NCBI GenBank assembly: GCA_024220505.1
Contig: JAKZZE010000006.1
Span: 372,001-436,000, forward strand
DNA length: 64,000 bases
Direction: 5' to 3'
Origin: Rhizopus arrhizus
Taxonomy: Eukaryota > Mucoromycota > Mucoromycetes > Mucorales > Rhizopodaceae
The notes under the pieces are model-generated. The model was not told the origin of the DNA. It did not search any database and was given only the letters and a program-made list of their open reading frames with translations. Numbering within the stretch: position 1 is the first letter of the stretch; each line of letters starts with the position of its first letter. Position numbers and translations under genes: made by a program. Shown piece after piece: positions 9,943-21,649 of the stretch.

Positions 9943-12900
9943 GGTGTTTTTTTTTTTACAAATAAAAATGTATAAAAAAGAGAGAACTGGGTCTTGAAGT
10001 AAAAGGAGAAAAAAAATAATAATCGAAAAAAGTGGCTTGTGGCTATTTTTCGGTGATTTAAATGTGTTGTTTCAACTGAGCTGAAGGGATCAAATGTGTG
10101 CTTTACTCGTATTAACTTTTAAAAGAATATAGCATTGTATTTATACGCAAAATATACTCATGTGATGACTTTATGTTGGATTCAATGAAGAAAAACCAGA
10201 AGAAAATTTTTGGATTGATATATCATCAAAAGAAACACTATGCTTGCATGGAATACAAAGCAAATTCTAAGTAGCTACAAATTAAAAGTCATAGAAAGTA
10301 CCTTTTGTATTTATTTTTTTTTTTTTTTTTATCTCATTAAAAGTATACTTCTATAAAATTTTTCTTTGCTTTATGAATGCTATTTTCTTTCAACTGAGGC
10401 GAATAGAACTGTCTGTTCAACAGCCGGGGTTGAAAAATATTTATAATATCGATTAAAGACTCTTTTCTGATGAATAAAAGAGGATGTATGTCAACAGTTA
10501 ATGTTTATAATAAATTGATACTTTTTGACTTACAATAAGTGACTTTCTGATTTTGGATAAGTCGCTATATAATATGATTAATCTTTTACTTATCCAGTTC
10601 ACTCTAAACCTGGAACATTATTAAAGAGCACTCTGTGTTGACGAATTAGTTCTTGTTATAGTTTTGTCTTTTAGCATTCCTATCATTTACAATTTATTTT
10701 TGATAAGCTTTTATTGCTATCATATAAGTTATTTGTATGTTAATTGAAGAAGCAAAGAGTAAAAGCACCCTTTCAAAAAGAAGCATCAGTATGTAAATAC
10801 ACACATATAAAATTGTAATTTCAAAGCTTACATTCATTAAAAGAGATTTTGACAATTTAAAAAGTGGTAGGATATTTTGGAAAGCTCATGAGATGATACC
10901 AAAAGGGATGCTTCTCGTTTAGCAGAAAAAGAAGCCTTTGAATATCTTGAAACACATTTTTTTGGTTATCAGTGTGCTGTAGGCATTATTTATTAGGATA
11001 TGTCACAATAAGGTAAAGGATTATATGGTTTTGTACATAAAAGAAGTATCATTGGATCAAGGCAGAATATAAGTAGCTGGTGGTCTTTACAATTTAAAAA
11101 GATCTAGTTAGAAACGGAACTGAGATGTACAAATGATCAACGAAACTAAACTGATTAGAGGCTATTTGTATATTGAACCCGCTATAAATTAATCCGCATG
11201 AAGGTGAAGGGAGTAGAAACAGGGACAATATAGTAGAAGAGAGTATACTGATAGATGATTCAGCTATGAAGCTAACAAAAAATGAGCGACAATGATCTTT
11301 TTTTGAAGTTCCATAAAAGCGAATAAGCGAAAAACGTAGCATGAGGTGAGAGCTATTTGTTTTTTCGCCTTTTTTTTATATAAAAATAAGTTTTGTTACA
11401 GTAATTCCAAAGCATAATTGCATTTTTATGGGTTAGGTATTCTCATAAAAGAAAAATAAGTCACTAGTGCCAAGTGTAAAATAGAACATGACTTCATATC
11501 TATAGCAAGTCTTATTTTGTCAATAGAAAAATGTTATGCTACTTGTGAAGATGAAAAAGAAGAAAAAGCAAAAGGTGAAATAAGTTTTATGCTCGCATTT
11601 TTTAATTTCAAAATTTATTAGTCATACTTGCTCATTTATTTGAAATCATTTTGTCATTCAACATATACTATTAAGGATAAATGGCTTTACGTTATTATTT
11701 TTCTATGTTCATAGAAGCACAATTTCAATTAAACAAAATCTCAGAGAGAAGAGGGATTGTTACGTTCATGATATGGGAGACGAATCTAGATCATCAAGGA
11801 TTTTTAATTGTATACTTGTATCATATATTCTTTATGCTAAATTAAAATTTTTGTTTATTTATGAAATCTACGCAAGGAAAATGGAAGGCTTATAAATAAA
11901 TAAGATGACAAACGAAACTTGATATTAAAATTCTAAATTAAAGTTACGTTAAAAAAAAAGAATAAACAAGTTAGCAAGCTAATCCAAGGAATGTCATACT
12001 GCTAAAATTCATATAAAAGATGAATTGGTAAGCCATGCAAAAAGAAGACGCATTGTGATGAAAGCATAATTGTAATGAATTTAATGGAGAAATTGATTGA
12101 ACAATAAATGGTCAAGTCTTTAGCAAACCTTAGTGTAAATATAATTTCTAAAAATTAAGTAATGGGAAACACTTAGAAATTGATACTACAAAAAATAAAG
12201 AACATTCTCCTAAAACAAAAATATTTAAATTACTACAGATTTAAATAAATTCTATATGAAGCAACAACGTAAAGGTACAGCCATATGTATACACGTAAAA
12301 AATGTTCGTAAGCTTTTAAAAGTTAATTACGACAAAGCTTTATTATGAAGCCTTCGACAAGTATTCTTATTTGGCTTTTTTCTAAAAAGCGGAGCGATTA
12401 AATAGTAAAACAAAGTAGAAGTAGTGGTTGAATGTTTATTAACAGCATTTCTAATGTTGTGTACTCTATATTACTACAGTAAAGTATAGAAGCGACAGTT
12501 TAATTGGCTGTACTATTCTTAAATTATATAAAGAGAAAAGTAAATAAGGAAAGAGACAAACAAATAATAGAAACATGTGATTCCAAACTGACCATCTTAT
12601 AGAATAATCACAGCTTGCTTTGTTCAGATTTTTCGCATGTAGCATTGGGAAAAAGAGGATTAATCAAAACTGAGAATTCAGGATAACGATCTAAATAATA
12701 TTGACTGAAAGCACTATTTACTATGTAGAAAGCAAAAAAGGAATGTACTCCGCAGAGATAAAAAATAAGCATAAAGAATTAAAGCATGCGCCTTGGTAGA
12801 ATAACAAGAATGAAAGCAAATGGTGTAACATTACAGCTTGTATAATTAGCTACTCATAACAGCATTTGCTTATTTAGTTATGGTGATAGCAATCATCACA

Positions 12901-15272
12901 AAATATGTATGAAATTATAAATAGTAGCAATTGGTTTAAAGAAATGGGTTAAGAATCGGATAATAATAGAAAATCATGCAGATTCACTTACCGACATGAA
13001 TATAAAATTTAGCATATGTAGATTGGGCGCGGGGATTCTTTTGATGGGGGGGGAGAAAAAAAGGAGGCAATATTGAAACAGTCAATCACTTGTTAGTTGT
13101 AGTTTGTTGTGTCCCTAAACCAATGGCTTTATACAATTTTTATACCTATACTGAATCTTTTCGGGTAAAGCGAAGAGGCACTTAAAGTACCTGTTAATTT
13201 AAAGAAAAGATATATCATTTTGTAATATAGAATTATTTATTTTACTGGTGTTTTCGGCTTAATGAAGTTGATGATCGTCCATTATTATAAAAATTAATTT
13301 TCATCCAATAATAAGAAGATCAATAAGATAAAATCAATTCATGTTGATAAATCGAAAATAACAAGATGGCCATGGTCATAAACTATTTAAACAGGTGCTC
13401 ATCTTTATCTACTCTTATCATTTGCACCAAGCGTAATGATTGTTGATGATTACGTTAATAGTTAATGAAGTAGAGTAATAAAACAACTCAATAAAATATC
13501 ATTCTATTTAGTAGATCATGTAATTAAATGCTAACATGGTTAAAATATGTAATCAGTATGCTTCTTTGTGAAGGACATGCTAGAATTAATTTGCAACTAC
13601 TTGTTTAATTATTGATATCCAGTTAAAAATTCGAAGTATGATAATTATGAAGTAACAGATTATACACAACTTTTTTTTTAAATAATTCTTTTGCCAGTGA
13701 ACTCTATGTTTTTATATTTATTTGTGTATCTATTTCGTTCTGCGAACAAGGTTTAAAGATCAATAATGCCATGATAGAAAAATTAAGCAATGTAACAGAA
13801 AACGCTCGATGTTAAATAAAAGTATGAAAGAAAGTATGCAATCTCTAAAAGACATTTTTAATGTATATATTTTTTACTATAGGTACGGCAAATTATATAC
13901 AATTTATAGTGCATGATGTCCGTTTGATATATATCAACTTTTTTAGTCTAACAACAAGAGTGACTTTTATGCTATACATTTAATAGAGTGTAATGTTTCT
14001 AATCGCAAGAAATATGATCATATGGCATTGAAAGTACCGGCTTCTGTCTGATCTCTGTAATTAAGAAACACCAAAACCAGTTAATGCTATAATGGGACGG
14101 GAACATATGAACATACTTGTTACTGCAGTTTCATTTCAGCTCTATCTTATGAACTCTAAGAACTACAAAAGAACAAAGACATTGTATCCGATGGTATTTT
14201 TGCTGGTAAGCTAGAAAAAAAGCTAAACTATGTACTGTTCATCTACTCTAAAGCCTTACCAAGATTTATTTTATACATTGCTTTAATGTGAATCAACAAC
14301 TGCAAATGCTTTTTTCTTTACAATATCCATTGTTATTCCTTTTGAACCGTTTGCCTATCCATCCTCCACTATTAATTGTGCCTGTTCTACTTTGGTTCTA
14401 CTGCCGGTTAACGATTTGTTCCATACTTTTTTGGCTTGACAACTTGCAAAATAACATAGATGATAGTGATACAGTTTCTCTTTATCTTTGATTACTTTGA
14501 TGGTTCAAAAACTATCATTGCTAATCATGAGCATTTTTGAAACTAAGGACTCTTTTAGGATCAAGAGTGAAAATGAAAAAGAAGTGATATAAAGAGCGAG
14601 GTGAATAAAAACCAATGATAATTTTAAAATAACCATTTTAAGGGTTTTTGCTCTAGTTATGAAGGTTGTGATGGTAACTCATCAGTATGAGAAAGACAGT
14701 CGGGTTTAAGCTGGGTGCGACATATAGTACAACAATAAACGAATCAAGAAGGGACATTTTTGAAAAGAACATGATTTGCGAGTAAATAGCATATTTAAAA
14801 GAAGTACAGGAGATCATTAATAGATTCTGGTATTTATAGGAGACAATACACATGAAGACAATAAATAACATGATTATCAGTGAGTAACTGATCAAGGAGA
14901 TTGGAGCAAGGCTTTGGTTGATCAGGGAACCAGTCAAAGGATCATCGGACACATCGACTTTATTCCTCTCGAGTCAACGGAGATCAGAGGACAGAATAGA
15001 AGAAGGCTATAGTTTATACTAGCTTTCACACGAAATTAGAAAGCGTGTTTGTAACTGGCAATTTTGTAACAAAAAAAGTCTCCCTCTAAAGGTTAGATCT
15101 TCTCCAGTGTGTCACGCGCAAACAAAACAACGTATTATCTTTCCGTGGGATTCCTAATTATGGTAATTACTTCCACTTTTGCAAAAGAGAGGGTTTCAGT
15201 AAACAATAACAATATTCTTTTTCTAACTTTTTTATAAACTTTATACTTTTCTTTAGCTCTTCCTCTTTCAAA
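9943..15272. other. 5.3-kb AT-rich gene desert
   Basis: I see no frame with a supported start, splice signals or a motif. The largest frames (11094-11342 minus, 14653-14952 minus, 14288-14491 plus) are short. 14653-14952 is hydrophobic but has no homologue I recognise. The stretch 14330-14480 resembles the repeat at 44.1-44.4 kb. A G-run (GATGGGGGGGGAG) occurs near 13046. The last 150 bp before 15273 are pyrimidine-rich and probably the promoter/5' UTR of the next gene; the first 150 bp serve eIF3m. Confidence 0.5.
14330..14480 (-). repeat. Diverged copy of a dispersed repeat (copy 1)
   Basis: The translated plus strand gives TICSILFWLDNLQNNIDD. The reverse complement of 44.2-44.4 kb gives NICSILFELDYLYHSIDT. 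Base-level similarity is patchy, so this is the weakest of three proposed copies. Confidence 0.35.
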
Positions 15273-17369
15273 ATGTCTGCACCAAGTAGCAGTAATAATA
15301 ATAGCAGATTTTCACGAAGAACGCAGCTAGAGGACTATTATTCAGATGAGGACTCGTATCATAACCCCTCTCCGCAAATGAAAAAACCATCTCCAGTAAG
15401 AAAGAATATTACAAGAAGAAACTCTAGATTGCAACGTCATACACCAGCATACTATAACGATGTTCCTTTTGAAGATGAAGTGGATGAAGAAGAAGTACAA
15501 AGAGCCATGTATGATCTTGGATTAGAGGATAGATTCTATTTTGATCCTCATCGTGGGTCTCTACAGCACCATATACAGCTTGGTCCTGATTTTTACCCTC
15601 CACCGCCTCAGTTTTTAAATGACGATGGGGATTATCCTTATCCTCATCATCTTATGCCGCCACCACCACCTCCTCCTTCACAAAATAGAGATGGATTCCT
15701 TCTCAACCCGTGGGCACCCCCTCCTTATCCTATGATGGAGGACATTCCACCCAGAAGATCACAACACTTGCGAGATTTGCCATTTCTTTATAGGTCAGCA
15801 TCAAACAGACTACGTAAGCGAAATTGGACCAATCAACAAAGATCGACTAGACCAGTTCAAGAAATGTTTTTGCCCTATGACGAAAGTACGGATGATGAAG
15901 AGCAAGGTCTGGATAGTTTACCTAGGCGAAACAGTAATGCAAGCAATAAATCACGAAGCTCGTATAGTCAAAAAAGACGTGCAAATTCGCTATCATCTGC
16001 TGTGCCTTCCCAAATTATCAATTCACCCCGTATGAGATCATCTGTACCATATAATTCTCCTGGATATATGAATCGAGCAATTCACAGTGTGCCTACAAGC
16101 CCTGTAGAAACATCCGATGAAGAAAGTGATCAGAGTACCGAGCAGCCTAATTATAATTTTTCTAGAAGAAGACGGCCAAGCCTTCCACGTCGCAGAAGCG
16201 ATACAATGGCCCCACCTCCACTATCTCAAGCACGTCCAGGGCTGGGCAGAAGCCGGTCATTTCAAGGATATCCAGCATCCAATCAAAATTTACCACCGCC
16301 TCCTCCACAACCCATGGTGTTTCCTCAGCCCATGCCCCATCCAATGGTAGAAAGAAATAATTCAATGCATAACGCTGCAGCAGTAGCAGCAGCCATGGCC
16401 GCTGCCAACAATATTGACCCAGGGGAATTTTACGACGCTCATATAGAGGAAGGAAATCCTAGTCCAACAACACCTGGCGGTGAGATGGGGTCAGGTAACC
16501 GGATGCCAATGTGGGGAGATCCTCGTTTAGGACCCAATTTTCCAGCTTTCCCGCCCAACAGTAATTTTCCTCAACCACCTATGCCAATGATGGGTATGAT
16601 GCTCAATCCAATGATGCAGGGACCGCCACTGCCGCCACCATTACCACCAAATCAAATGTGGAATTACATGACGCCTACTCATGACGCTTGGCAAGGATCT
16701 GCAGAGTTTCCATTTCCATTTATGAATGATTCTCATCCAGAGCTTTCACCAAAGGCAAATGGCGAAACTGAAGCTAAGGAAGAAGATAAGCAAGACACAG
16801 TGATGTTGCCCCCTGAACCAAGAAGTATGCCAGTACAACTAGAGCCTAAACCTCGTCGAGGTTTATCATTCATTAGTGGACTTTTTGGGACAAGCCAAAA
16901 AGAACCTCCTTTTAGATCAAGGGCCATGGGTAGAGAAGGGTTTCTATCTCAATTTGCACCTCCTATCGGTGGTTTCTCGGCACCACTTCAAGCGATGAGC
17001 AGTAAAAAAGATCTTAAAAAGGCACAAGAATATGAAAAACTGGGAGCTTTTTGGTGTTGGAGAGTAATTCCACCTCAACAGCAACAAGAAGGAGCAGGGC
17101 CACAGCCTCCAACGCAATTACACTTTGAGTCGTTTAGTATTTCAAACCAAAAGCTTATCAGCAGAAAAATAGCGAAAGGAAAGGGCAGTAATATCTTTTT
17201 GGGCAAGGAGAAAAAATTACCTGGTGTGATTATGATCGATGTCAACCAGTGTCGAGGTTGTTGTATGGTGAATGATGGCCATTTTCTACAATTGGAGCTA
17301 AAGAAAGAGCAATATAATGGAAATGGTGACGGAAATCAGTATGTGTTCCGCAGTTCTGGCGGTTGGTAG
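15273..17369 (+). CDS. Proline-rich, basic/Ser-rich protein of unknown function
   Basis: A single exon of 698 aa. The N-terminal half is disordered with Arg/Ser clusters (RRTQLEDYYSDEDSYHNPS) and acidic SDEE-type patches. Poly-proline runs near residues 110 and 130 (MPPPPPPPSQ) and in the middle (LPPPPPQPMVFPQPMPHPM) could bind SH3, WW or EVH1 domains. A short Ala-rich tract (AAAVAAAMAAANN) follows. The C-terminal roughly 130 residues look folded: KKAQEYEKLGAFWCWRVIP, HFESFSISNQKLISRKI, VIMIDVNQCRGCCMVNDG. I do not recognise the domain. It may be a cortical or polarity scaffold, but that is only suggested by composition. Convergent with MAD1, with 51 bp between stop codons. Confidence 0.75.
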   Translation: MSAPSSSNNNSRFSRRTQLEDYYSDEDSYHNPSPQMKKPSPVRKNITRRNSRLQRHTPAYYNDVPFEDEVDEEEVQRAMYDLGLEDRFYFDPHRGSLQHHIQLGPDFYPPPPQFLNDDGDYPYPHHLMPPPPPPPSQNRDGFLLNPWAPPPYPMMEDIPPRRSQHLRDLPFLYRSASNRLRKRNWTNQQRSTRPVQEMFLPYDESTDDEEQGLDSLPRRNSNASNKSRSSYSQKRRANSLSSAVPSQIINSPRMRSSVPYNSPGYMNRAIHSVPTSPVETSDEESDQSTEQPNYNFSRRRRPSLPRRRSDTMAPPPLSQARPGLGRSRSFQGYPASNQNLPPPPPQPMVFPQPMPHPMVERNNSMHNAAAVAAAMAAANNIDPGEFYDAHIEEGNPSPTTPGGEMGSGNRMPMWGDPRLGPNFPAFPPNSNFPQPPMPMMGMMLNPMMQGPPLPPPLPPNQMWNYMTPTHDAWQGSAEFPFPFMNDSHPELSPKANGETEAKEEDKQDTVMLPPEPRSMPVQLEPKPRRGLSFISGLFGTSQKEPPFRSRAMGREGFLSQFAPPIGGFSAPLQAMSSKKDLKKAQEYEKLGAFWCWRVIPPQQQQEGAGPQPPTQLHFESFSISNQKLISRKIAKGKGSNIFLGKEKKLPGVIMIDVNQCRGCCMVNDGHFLQLELKKEQYNGNGDGNQYVFRSSGGW

Positions 17370-17420
17370 ATATGATAAAGGAATAAAAACAGAATATAAC
17401 ATTGTATTTTATTTATTTTC

Positions 17421-20208
17421 TTATTCCATTTCGTCTTTGTATACGCCTTCACCTTCCTCGGATTCTTCTGGTTGTTCATAAACAGTTATCTCTTCTCTGT
17501 ATTCTCCTTCTTCCCCTTCTACTTGTTCATTAACAGAAGCTTCGTCCTGTTTTTGTTTGTATTGTACGAATAATTCTTGTCCAGCAGCATTTAAAAATGC
17601 AGGTATATTTTTATCTTGTTCGATATAAGTTTGATATGCATCATGAAGTAACATATCCATATAATAATCCTTGTGCGCTCCAACTATTCTTAATTTTGCT
17701 TCATCTGTATCATCGCTCATGTTGACAAAGAATGTGAGCCTTTTGCGATCGACAAAGCTACTCTCTATCTTTACTATACCATCATCTCTGAGAGTAATTT
17801 TGTAGCCCAATACAAATTGTATAGTTTCATGTAGCCTCTCGTTCTGCTTTTCCCAATATGTAAGCAATCTTTTTATGCGTTTTTCTTTTGTTTCAATTTT
17901 TTTTTGCAGTTCTCCAATAGTCGCCTGAAGGTTAACAATGCTCACTTTGGGAACACTGACATAGGACGCATCATCTTCAACAGCGGATAATTTACTACTT
18001 AGAAATGCTTGATTCTCTTCATACAATCGCTTCAAATTATCACTTCGAACAGTCCGAATAATGAAGTCAGGATTTTCAATTAGTTGAAGTATACGGTACT
18101 TTTTAGTACTTTCTATATTGATATTATCTTTATCGATGCTTTCCTTTTGTTCATCTTCCTTGGAGCATGTGTTTTGCTCATCATTTTGCTTATTTTGTTC
18201 ATCAGTTATTCCGCTCATAGCTTCAAACTTTTTGATCGCAGCCTCCAAATCTTTCTTCAACATGTCATATTCAATTACCTTGTCCATAAATTCTATTATA
18301 AGTTTTAATATACACTTGTTTCATTCCCTTCGCTTTAGTTTACCTTTGTGGTATTTCTTATTGTCTTTTGTTATCTTTGACAGCAATTCAAAAATGGTCA
18401 TACCCGAGCTCAATTCGGTGTAAGGGCCATTTGGAATTATAATAGAAGGCGAACTATTCAATTTAACATTGGCGATTTCGGAATTTTGCTGCTCTATCTT
18501 TTCTTGGAATTGCTTTAACAATCCCTCCAGTTCTAAAATTCTTGCCGACTTCTTCTCATCATAGGTTGTTGACATATAAGTCTTTTCTTCATGATCATAC
18601 AGTTTTAGTTGATCTTCAAGCAACCTGATATGTAAATTCAATGTTTCCTTGTCTTCTGCTATAGTGTCCTTTGCAAGCAAAGCAAGTTGATACTGTGATT
18701 TGTATTCCAATGCTTTTTTCTTCAAATCATCCATCTATACATAATTTCTTTGTAAGTGATATTGCTAACGTATACCGTTTTGTTTGAATATACGTACATG
18801 ACTTTCTAATTTATGAGAGAGCTTAATAGTGTCATTCAATGTTTGTTGAAGCATTTCATTTTCTTTTTTTAAATATTCTCTCTCCTTATTTTTCTCTGCG
18901 AGCTCTCGAATAATACTCTTTGGTGATCGCTCTAATAGTTCAGGTTGACTTTCCAAATAATATATCCACTCTGCCCTTTCTGCTTTGAACTTTGATACCT
19001 CAAAGCTTAATTTTGTGTTTTCCTCATGCATTCTAGCCATTTCTGCTAATCGTTCTTGTATTGTCATATTTTTATCATTAAGTTGCTCGATCTCTTTTAC
19101 TATTTCTGTATAGTAGTTCAATTGGCTTGACATGCTTTTATTTTCAGATACAAGTGTTTTATGCTGCTCATAAATAACTAATGGAAAAAATAGGTGAGCA
19201 TTTCTGTATATATTATGTCATATAGTACTAACGCAAGTACTGTTCTTCGAGTTTCTTATAATCCTCAGAATCGCCTGGATATTTAGATGCATCTTCAAGT
19301 TGCAAAGTTAATTTACTGACAGTCGAGGCAAGAGTTGTTGTTTTTTCTGATATTTTTTGAATAGTATCTGTTCTTTCTTTAAGCTATGTCTAAATCAGCA
19401 TAGGTAAGCGACAAAAAAAAATACTGTTTTACCATATCATTTAAGGAATCAACCTTTGAAGAAAGACTATTAATTTTGACATCTTTTTGTTCTTCTGTAA
19501 GTCTTTTTTCAGCTATTAATGCTTCTTTCTCATGCAACCTTTTATCTGCTAAATTCTTGAATTCTTCAGCTTCTGCCTGTAGTTTTTGGATTTGGACATT
19601 TAACCCTTTCTATACAAAGAAAGAATTAATGGAAAACAATCTAAGTATTGAATCAAAAAGAATAACTGCATTTTTTTTTTACTGTCATTTGTTCAGTCTC
19701 TTTTGTTACAGCTTCCAATCTTTCTGAATTTTCTTTGCTTTTTTTCATGTGATAAATTGCTCGCGTTTCTGCCTCCTAATGACACATGCTGTAAGATATC
19801 TCACACGCTTTTGCTTGCTGTCTTTTTTTATTTTTATATTGTAAACATACTGCTTTCTGTTCCATAAGTTGTTTGATTAACGCGCCTTTATCCTGAATTT
19901 CTAAATCATGAACATGCTTCAGACTTTCATATTTATTTTTTAATATAAAGTTTTCATGCTTCAGCTTTTCTATTAATTCTTGATCCTTTGATTGTTTCTC
20001 TAGTGAAGACTGTTTGATAAGAATAGGATGATTTTATTGATTTCATTAACTTTACCAACTTTTAGTTCAGGTGTTAATGTCACCTCAGAAAACCTAGGAT
20101 AGTCTAATAAGTCAGCTGTAACTCTTTGACGCTTTGCTGTAGGCTAATTAGAAAAATGAATACATAAAATAGTTGAATTTGATTGCGTTTACTTACATTA
20201 TCAGGCAT
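17421..20208 (-). CDS. MAD1: Spindle assembly checkpoint protein Mad1
   Basis: Nine exons: 20197-20208, 20056-20143, 19851-19999, 19683-19775, 19433-19609, 19233-19383, 18798-19177, 18344-18734 and 17421-18292. Every phase agrees, giving 770 aa. The first exon is only 12 nt (MPDN). Most of the protein is coiled coil (LIEKLKHENFILKNKYESL, LAEKNKEREYLKKENEML). Near residue 546, KKYRILQLIENP fits the Mad2-interaction motif (basic-hydrophobic...Pro) found in human Mad1 as KVLHMSLNP. The C-terminus matches the Mad1 kinetochore domain: VLGYKITLRDDGIVKIESS and NIPAFLNAAGQELF. Mad1 recruits and converts Mad2 at unattached kinetochores. An acidic tail (EEGEYREEITVYEQPEESEE) follows the domain and is unusual. 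Short-frame gene finding would split this gene. Confidence 0.88.
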
Positions 20209-20769
20209 CAAGAGAAAAGTTTGATATATATATTTGAGTGTAAAATATACAAAGAAAAAGAAAGGATGTAAAATCCATCGAGTCCTGGATAATTGTAAGT
20301 CACGCTTTTTTAGTTCTTTACCTTTGTTCAATAAAGCATGGTGGTCTTGAATTGAAATGTCCGTATGTTCGATAGACTTATTATTGAGGTTATAGCAAGA
20401 ATAAATTATACAAGAAAGACGGGAATCGTTAGCTATGCTGATAATGTTGCAATAAATAGCGGAGAGAATCATTTAATTCAGTAGAAAATTGTATAGCTTG
20501 AATAGAGAGGCTATATAAATCAATATAATTGTATATTGAGGCACATTAAAGCTTAATAGATAATGTACATTTCCCAAAAAAAAAAAAAAAATCATAATAT
20601 TGACTATTATATAAATTTCATTGCATTTATTTCCATGCAAGTAATCGCTTTATAGCCCAAATTAAAGGCTATATAAATTTTGTTATAGGAATGGAGCGCA
20701 GGATTAAGCATTTATTATGATTGTTCTATACATTATTGTTACTCTTTTTACTAAGGTTTTTCTTTTCAA

Positions 20770-21097
20770 TACAGTCGTTCTCTTAACAGTGTTTACTACT
20801 CCCGCTGTTTTATTACAATGTCACGTTTGCTTACTAGATTGTTCCTCTAAACCTGTTTATTTTATTAAACCTATCAGTCCACTTTTTATTTTAGAGACTC
20901 ATTCATTGAATTAGAAATCGATACAAGGCATACTTTGGTTGGGCTTTAAGTCATTAAGGACAATATATATTCTTTAGTTAGGATAAGACATGCATATTTA
21001 AAGTATACCACTGTATTTTGGTCCAAGTGCAAAGATACTTTCTGGAACCTAGTCAAGCTTTTCAGGAAACCTGCAAATTGAGGATGGAATGACTGTA
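20770..21097. repeat. Candidate small TIR element (MITE-like)
   Basis: The left end TACAGTCGTTCTC and the right end (reverse complement TACAGTCATTCCATCC) agree in 9 or 10 of the first 12 bases and resemble the tips of the 749-2854 element (TACAGTC[GA]TTYCACTG). TA stands at both edges. Similarity stops after about 12 bp, so this could be chance or a decayed copy. Confidence 0.35.
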
Positions 21098-21150
21098 CCC
21101 ATTTTTTTTATTTTATATATATTGTTTAAAAAAACAGAAAGGTTCATGCC

Positions 21151-21381
21151 TTAGTCTGCATGTTGTGGAGCAAACATTCTTATATTTGTTGTAAAAACTT
21201 TAAAGGTTTCTATATCTGGCTGAACAAATTTGTCACTTTCTGCATCATACATGCTCATTGTTGCTGCAAAGAATGTACACTGTGCAATTATAGCATCATT
21301 TTCACTTATTTCTCCTGCATTTCTTGATTCAGCTATCATTTTTCCTAAACGACTAGAGAGTTTCTCGCACTTTGTTGACAT
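21151..21381 (-). CDS. Small hypothetical protein (76 aa)
   Basis: ATG at 21381 and TAA at 21151. Composition is coding-like and soluble: CEKLSSRLGKMIAESRNAG, IIAQCTFFAATMSMYDAE, FKVFTTNIRMFAPQHAD. There are no introns, signal peptide or motif. It sits between two identical GACTGTACCCATT motifs (21091-21103 and 21442-21454), which suggests it may be a passenger of the same mobile family as the 749-2854 element. It may also be a remnant of a longer gene. Confidence 0.4.
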   Translation of the reverse strand: MSTKCEKLSSRLGKMIAESRNAGEISENDAIIAQCTFFAATMSMYDAESDKFVQPDIETFKVFTTNIRMFAPQHAD

Positions 21382-21649
21382 TTTTGAAAAGAAATCTTAA
21401 AATATATTATATTACACACAACCCCCCTATAGTAGTAGAGTGACTGTACCCATTGTACTCTGATGGAATGCTTATTCTGCCAATGAAAGCCTTTACGCTT
21501 AATTAAAACTCAATTAAAGGTGTATATTTTTGATTGGATGGATTGTGTAAATTTAATGATTGGTTTAACAACTCAGTGCAATTTTTATTACACGTTGAAA
21601 ATAGCTTCTTCTTTTTCACTCTTCTTTACTAAATAATACATAATACAGA

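Larger units (their letters stand above)
20209..21649. other. Intergenic region between MAD1 and SEC61 with CAGTC-type end motifs
   Basis: About 1.4 kb. It holds the MAD1 promoter on the left (note TTGTATATTGAGG near 20530), three CAGTC/GACTG terminal motifs (20770, 21091, 21443), one small minus-strand frame (separate entry) and the SEC61 promoter on the right. Other short frames, including 20104-20472 and 20717-20914, have no support. Confidence 0.5.

Noticed and set aside
20104..20472. 122-codon minus frame upstream of MAD1
   Set aside because: Overlaps the first MAD1 exons in another frame and has non-coding composition; the 12-nt exon at 20197-20208 explains the start of MAD1 better.
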